From assembly GCA_023380915.1 (NCBI GenBank), contig JAMCSM010000068.1, positions 1-8,358 of the forward strand: 8,358 nt of DNA. The letters are read 5' to 3'. Shown piece after piece: positions 6,233 to 8,358 of this stretch. Below the pieces are notes generated by a model that saw only the letters and a list, made by a program, of their open reading frames with translations, was not told the DNA's origin and searched no databases. Source of the DNA: Actinomycetota bacterium. Its GTDB lineage: Bacteria; Actinomycetota; Humimicrobiia; Humimicrobiales; Humimicrobiaceae. Every line of letters begins with the position of its first letter. Positions within the stretch are counted from its first letter, which is position 1. Position numbers and translations under genes: made by a program.

Positions 6233-7228
6233 ATGCAAAAACCAATTATTGGAATCACAATGGGAGATGCAGCAGGTATTGGCCCTGAGATATCAGCTAA
6301 ATCACTTAAAAATGCCTTTATCTACGAGAAATGCAATCCATTTATATTGGGTGATGCTAAAGTTATAAAACAAATAATAAATATCTGTAATTTAGATCTT
6401 AAAGTAAATTCAGTTAAAGATATAAAAGACTGCCAATATAAATATGGAACTGTTGACGTGCTGGATTATGATAATATTGATATAGAGAAGTTAAAATTTG
6501 GCATAGTAGATAGTATATGTGGAAAAGCTGCTGTAAAATACACCACTGCTGCAGGCAAGATGGCTCTTGAGGGAAGAATTCAGGCAATAGTTTCAGCACC
6601 GCTAAACAAAGAATCAATGAGGGCTGCAGGTTATAATTATGAAGGCCAGACAGAAATTTTGGGTGAGCTTGCCAAATCAAAAAACTATGGCATGATGCTT
6701 GTACTGGATGATTTAAGAATTATGATGTATAGCACACACATGGCATTGCGGAAAGCTTGTGATAAAGTGACCTATGAAGGAATTCTTCAAAAGATAATAC
6801 TATCAAATGAGGGACTTAAATTTTTTAACCTTGAGAATCCTGTTATAGCTGTTTCAGCATTAAATCCTCATGCAGGAGAAGGCGGTATTTTCGGCAGGGA
6901 AGAAATTGATTATATAATTCCTGCTATTCAAAAAGCAAGGAAAATGGGTATAAATGTAGTAGGTCCTGTGCCTGCTGATATAGTATTTGTTAAAGCTAAA
7001 AACGGTAAGTATGATCTTGTGCTTTCCATGTATCATGACCAGGCAAATATAGCTATTAAGCTTTTAGGTTTTGGAAGCGTTGTAACGCTACTTGCAGGTG
7101 TTCCCATTATTAGAACATCTACAGGGCATGGTACAGCTTTTGATATTGCAGGCAAAAATATAGCTGATGAGGCAAATCTTGTTAAGGCAATAGAACTTGC
7201 TGCAGAATTGGGTGCCAAGAGAATTTAA
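6233..7228 (+). CDS. pdxA2: PdxA-family dehydrogenase, probably PdxA2 (4-phospho-tetronate 3-dehydrogenase)
   Basis: A 331-residue metal- and NAD-dependent dehydrogenase. PdxA proper oxidises 4-phosphohydroxy-threonine in vitamin B6 synthesis. PdxA2 paralogues, found beside DUF1537 kinases, oxidise 4-phospho-D-threonate or -erythronate at C3, after which CO2 is lost and DHAP forms. Motifs in order: ITMGDAAGIGPEI (8-20), VSAPLNKESM (120-129), GQTE (138-141), STHMALRKA with metal-ligand candidate His169, ALNPHAGEGGIFGREE, VGPVPAD, SMYHDQANIA with the second metal His, and HGTAFDIAG with the third. Catalytic and metal residues therefore look intact. The phosphate-site motif is GQTE where E. coli PdxA has GHTE, which fits a paralogue subclade. 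Its place between a DUF1537 kinase and a class II aldolase argues for sugar-acid catabolism rather than B6 synthesis. The family call is very firm; the substrate is inference. Confidence 0.9.
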   Translation: MQKPIIGITMGDAAGIGPEISAKSLKNAFIYEKCNPFILGDAKVIKQIINICNLDLKVNSVKDIKDCQYKYGTVDVLDYDNIDIEKLKFGIVDSICGKAAVKYTTAAGKMALEGRIQAIVSAPLNKESMRAAGYNYEGQTEILGELAKSKNYGMMLVLDDLRIMMYSTHMALRKACDKVTYEGILQKIILSNEGLKFFNLENPVIAVSALNPHAGEGGIFGREEIDYIIPAIQKARKMGINVVGPVPADIVFVKAKNGKYDLVLSMYHDQANIAIKLLGFGSVVTLLAGVPIIRTSTGHGTAFDIAGKNIADEANLVKAIELAAELGAKRI

Positions 7229-7233
7229 GGAGG
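7227..7233 (+). promoter_or_regulatory. Strong ribosome-binding site before the class II aldolase gene
   Basis: AAGGAGG overlaps the dehydrogenase stop codon (TAA 7226-7228) and lies four bases before GTG at 7238. This supports the GTG start and tight translational linkage of the two enzymes. Confidence 0.75.
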
Positions 7234-7237
7234 TAGA

Positions 7238-7819
7238 GTGCTAGAAGATTTAAAAAAAGAAATTGCAGGATATTCAAACCTCTCATACCAGAGAGGGCTT
7301 GTCGGCGCAGCTGGTGGAAATGTAAGTGCAAGATGCAAAAATTTGTTTTTAATAACAGCAGGCGGTATCTCCTTAAGAGATGTTACAGAAAAAGATATAA
7401 TTATAGTAGATGAAAATGGTAATACAGTTGAGGGCAGTAATGGACAAAAGCCTTCAAAAGAAACTTCCCTGCATTTAAATGTTTACAGATATAGACCTGG
7501 CATTGATAGTGTAATTCATGTTCATCCGCCTTACTGTACAGCTTATTCTGTAAAAAAGAGGGCTGTACCGATACTTACAGCTTCTTCAAAATTAAAGCTA
7601 AGAAAAGTTCCCATTGTAGGATATGCCAGTCCTGGTTCTGCCGAGCTTGCAGATTTTGTTGCTGAATGCATTAAAAGCTGCCCTGAATATGTAAAAGCAT
7701 TGACTCTTGAAGCCCATGGACTGATTTCCTGGGATAAGGGGCTTGGGAACTGCTTTGATATTGCTGAGCTTGTCGAAGAAACTGCAAGGATTGCTTTTCT
7801 TTATGAGCAGATGAGATAG
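7238..7819 (+). CDS. Class II aldolase/adducin family protein (FucA/AraD/OtnC-like)
   Basis: A 193-residue zinc enzyme, slightly short for a family whose members usually run 200-230. The fold hallmarks are intact: GLVGAAGGNVSAR (20-32) phosphate-binding loop, ITAGGISLRDVTEKDI, the KPSKETSLHLNVY segment with candidate catalytic Glu75, VIHVHPPY with zinc ligands His94 and His96, and EAHGLISW with the third zinc ligand His160. These line up with Glu73, His92, His94 and His155 of E. coli fuculose-phosphate aldolase. Relatives cleave sugar-1-phosphates (fuculose, rhamnulose), epimerise ribulose-5-phosphate, or, as OtnC, decarboxylate 3-oxo-tetronate 4-phosphate to DHAP. Next to a DUF1537 kinase and PdxA2 the decarboxylase role is attractive, but a retro-aldol role on a phosphorylated acid is equally possible. 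GTG start, strong ribosome site, nine bases after the dehydrogenase gene. Confidence 0.88.
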   Translation: MLEDLKKEIAGYSNLSYQRGLVGAAGGNVSARCKNLFLITAGGISLRDVTEKDIIIVDENGNTVEGSNGQKPSKETSLHLNVYRYRPGIDSVIHVHPPYCTAYSVKKRAVPILTASSKLKLRKVPIVGYASPGSAELADFVAECIKSCPEYVKALTLEAHGLISWDKGLGNCFDIAELVEETARIAFLYEQMR

Positions 7820-7883
7820 AAAATAAATCTATGCCTTAAATAATAAATTAAAATTAGAAATAAAAAAATTAGGAGACTTTAAA
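7820..7883 (+). other. Short AT-rich spacer before the cyclase-family gene
   Basis: A 64-base, very AT-rich spacer with no hairpin or promoter that I can support. It contains TTAGGAGA (7869-7876), the ribosome site of the next gene. Confidence 0.55.
7871..7875 (+). promoter_or_regulatory. Ribosome-binding site pointing to an ATT start
   Basis: AGGAG lies eight bases before ATT at 7884. No ATG, GTG or TTG in the correct frame occurs at a usable distance. The nearest in-frame alternative, TTG at 7905, has no ribosome site and would remove the conserved KIYDLS segment. Confidence 0.6.
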
Positions 7884-8358
7884 ATTAAAATTTATGATTT
7901 ATCTTTGTTAATAAGTAATGAACTGCCAACTTATCCCGGTGATCCGGTAGTTAATCTTTATCAAAAGATTAAATATAGAGATAAAGGATACAATGTACTT
8001 TCATTAAACATGGGCACTCATAGCGGAACCCATATTGATGTACCACTTCACCTTCTTAATAATGCTACATCAGTTGATAAGATGCCACTCGATAATTTTA
8101 TAGGAGAAGCTTTATTTGCTGAGATAATTAAAAATAAAAATGAAAAAATAACACTTAAAGATATAAAAAAGTTAGATATAAAAAAAGGTGATATATTAAT
8201 TATCAGAACTGGATGGGAGGAAAATAAATATAGAGAAAACTATTTTACTGATTTTCCTTATTTTTCACCTGAAACTGCAGATTATCTTATTTCTAAAGAG
8301 ATAAAAGCAGTAGGTGCAGATACACCAACATTAGATGGGCCAGAACAGAATGCAGGGA
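7884..8358 (+). CDS. Cyclase family protein / kynurenine-formamidase-like metal hydrolase (partial, 3' end missing)
   Basis: The first 158 residues are visible; the gene runs off the window. The N-terminus KIYDLSLLISNELPTYPGDP is the standard opening of PF04199 proteins (xIYDLSxxI..xxPxYPGDP). The metal motif HSGTHIDVPLH (46-56) matches the family HxGTHxDxPxH, and GDILIIRTGW plus AVGADTPTLDGP match later conserved blocks. Members hydrolyse amide or lactone-like bonds (N-formylkynurenine, isatin, cyclic substrates) with a divalent metal in the cytoplasm. In a sugar-acid operon an aldonolactone or amide hydrolase role is possible but not shown. The reading frame has no normal initiator upstream. 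ATT at 7884, eight bases after AGGAG, gives the expected N-terminus, so a rare ATT start is proposed. The gene follows the aldolase by 64 bases on the same strand, probably in the same transcript. Confidence 0.85.
   Translation, partial: MKIYDLSLLISNELPTYPGDPVVNLYQKIKYRDKGYNVLSLNMGTHSGTHIDVPLHLLNNATSVDKMPLDNFIGEALFAEIIKNKNEKITLKDIKKLDIKKGDILIIRTGWEENKYRENYFTDFPYFSPETADYLISKEIKAVGADTPTLDGPEQNAG

Noticed and set aside
6233..7228. Reading the PdxA-like gene as vitamin B6 biosynthesis (pdxA)
   Set aside because: No other B6 gene is near, and it sits between a DUF1537 kinase and a class II aldolase behind a sugar importer, the usual context of catabolic PdxA2. The alternative is not fully excluded.

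Overview
The window is AT-rich and compactly coded. Every gene is on the + strand, ribosome sites are often strong (AGGAGG-like), and several starts are non-ATG (GTG, TTG and probably ATT). It reads as a catabolic operon from a low-GC anaerobe-type bacterium. The secreted binding protein is a lipoprotein whose Cys is followed by an Ala/Thr-rich low-complexity linker. I associate that style with uncultured low-GC Actinomycetota (OPB41/Humimicrobiia-like) or Atribacterota genomes, but Clostridia-like Firmicutes are not excluded and the taxonomic guess is weak.

Layout: 2-208 is the C-terminal tail of a transketolase. 282-944 encodes a protein of the Asp/Glu/hydantoin racemase superfamily. 945-1068 is a leader with two unused strong ribosome-binding-like sites. 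1069-4758 encodes a complete CUT2/ribose-type ABC importer: lipoprotein binding protein, double-domain ATPase and permease. A perfect 14-bp inverted repeat lies between the binding-protein and ATPase genes. 4763-7819 encodes three sugar-acid enzymes: a DUF1537 four-carbon acid sugar kinase, a PdxA2-like 4-phospho-tetronate dehydrogenase, and a small class II (zinc) aldolase/decarboxylase. From about 7884 to the window edge is a cyclase/kynurenine-formamidase-like metal hydrolase, cut off by the window and probably started at ATT.

How the genes may work together (inference): the importer brings in a sugar, sugar acid or lactone. The cyclase-family hydrolase may open a lactone or amide. The DUF1537 enzyme phosphorylates the acid. 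PdxA2 oxidises the 3-hydroxyl so that CO2 is lost and DHAP forms, and the class II aldolase may catalyse the decarboxylation or a retro-aldol step. The transketolase and racemase-like genes upstream may belong to the same unit, which would suggest a branched or less common substrate than plain threonate or erythronate. This combination does not match the textbook tetronate (ygbJKLM-type) or D-threonate (dtnK-pdxA2) clusters exactly, and it is the most interesting aspect of the window. No regulator, tRNA, rRNA, CRISPR array or mobile element is visible.
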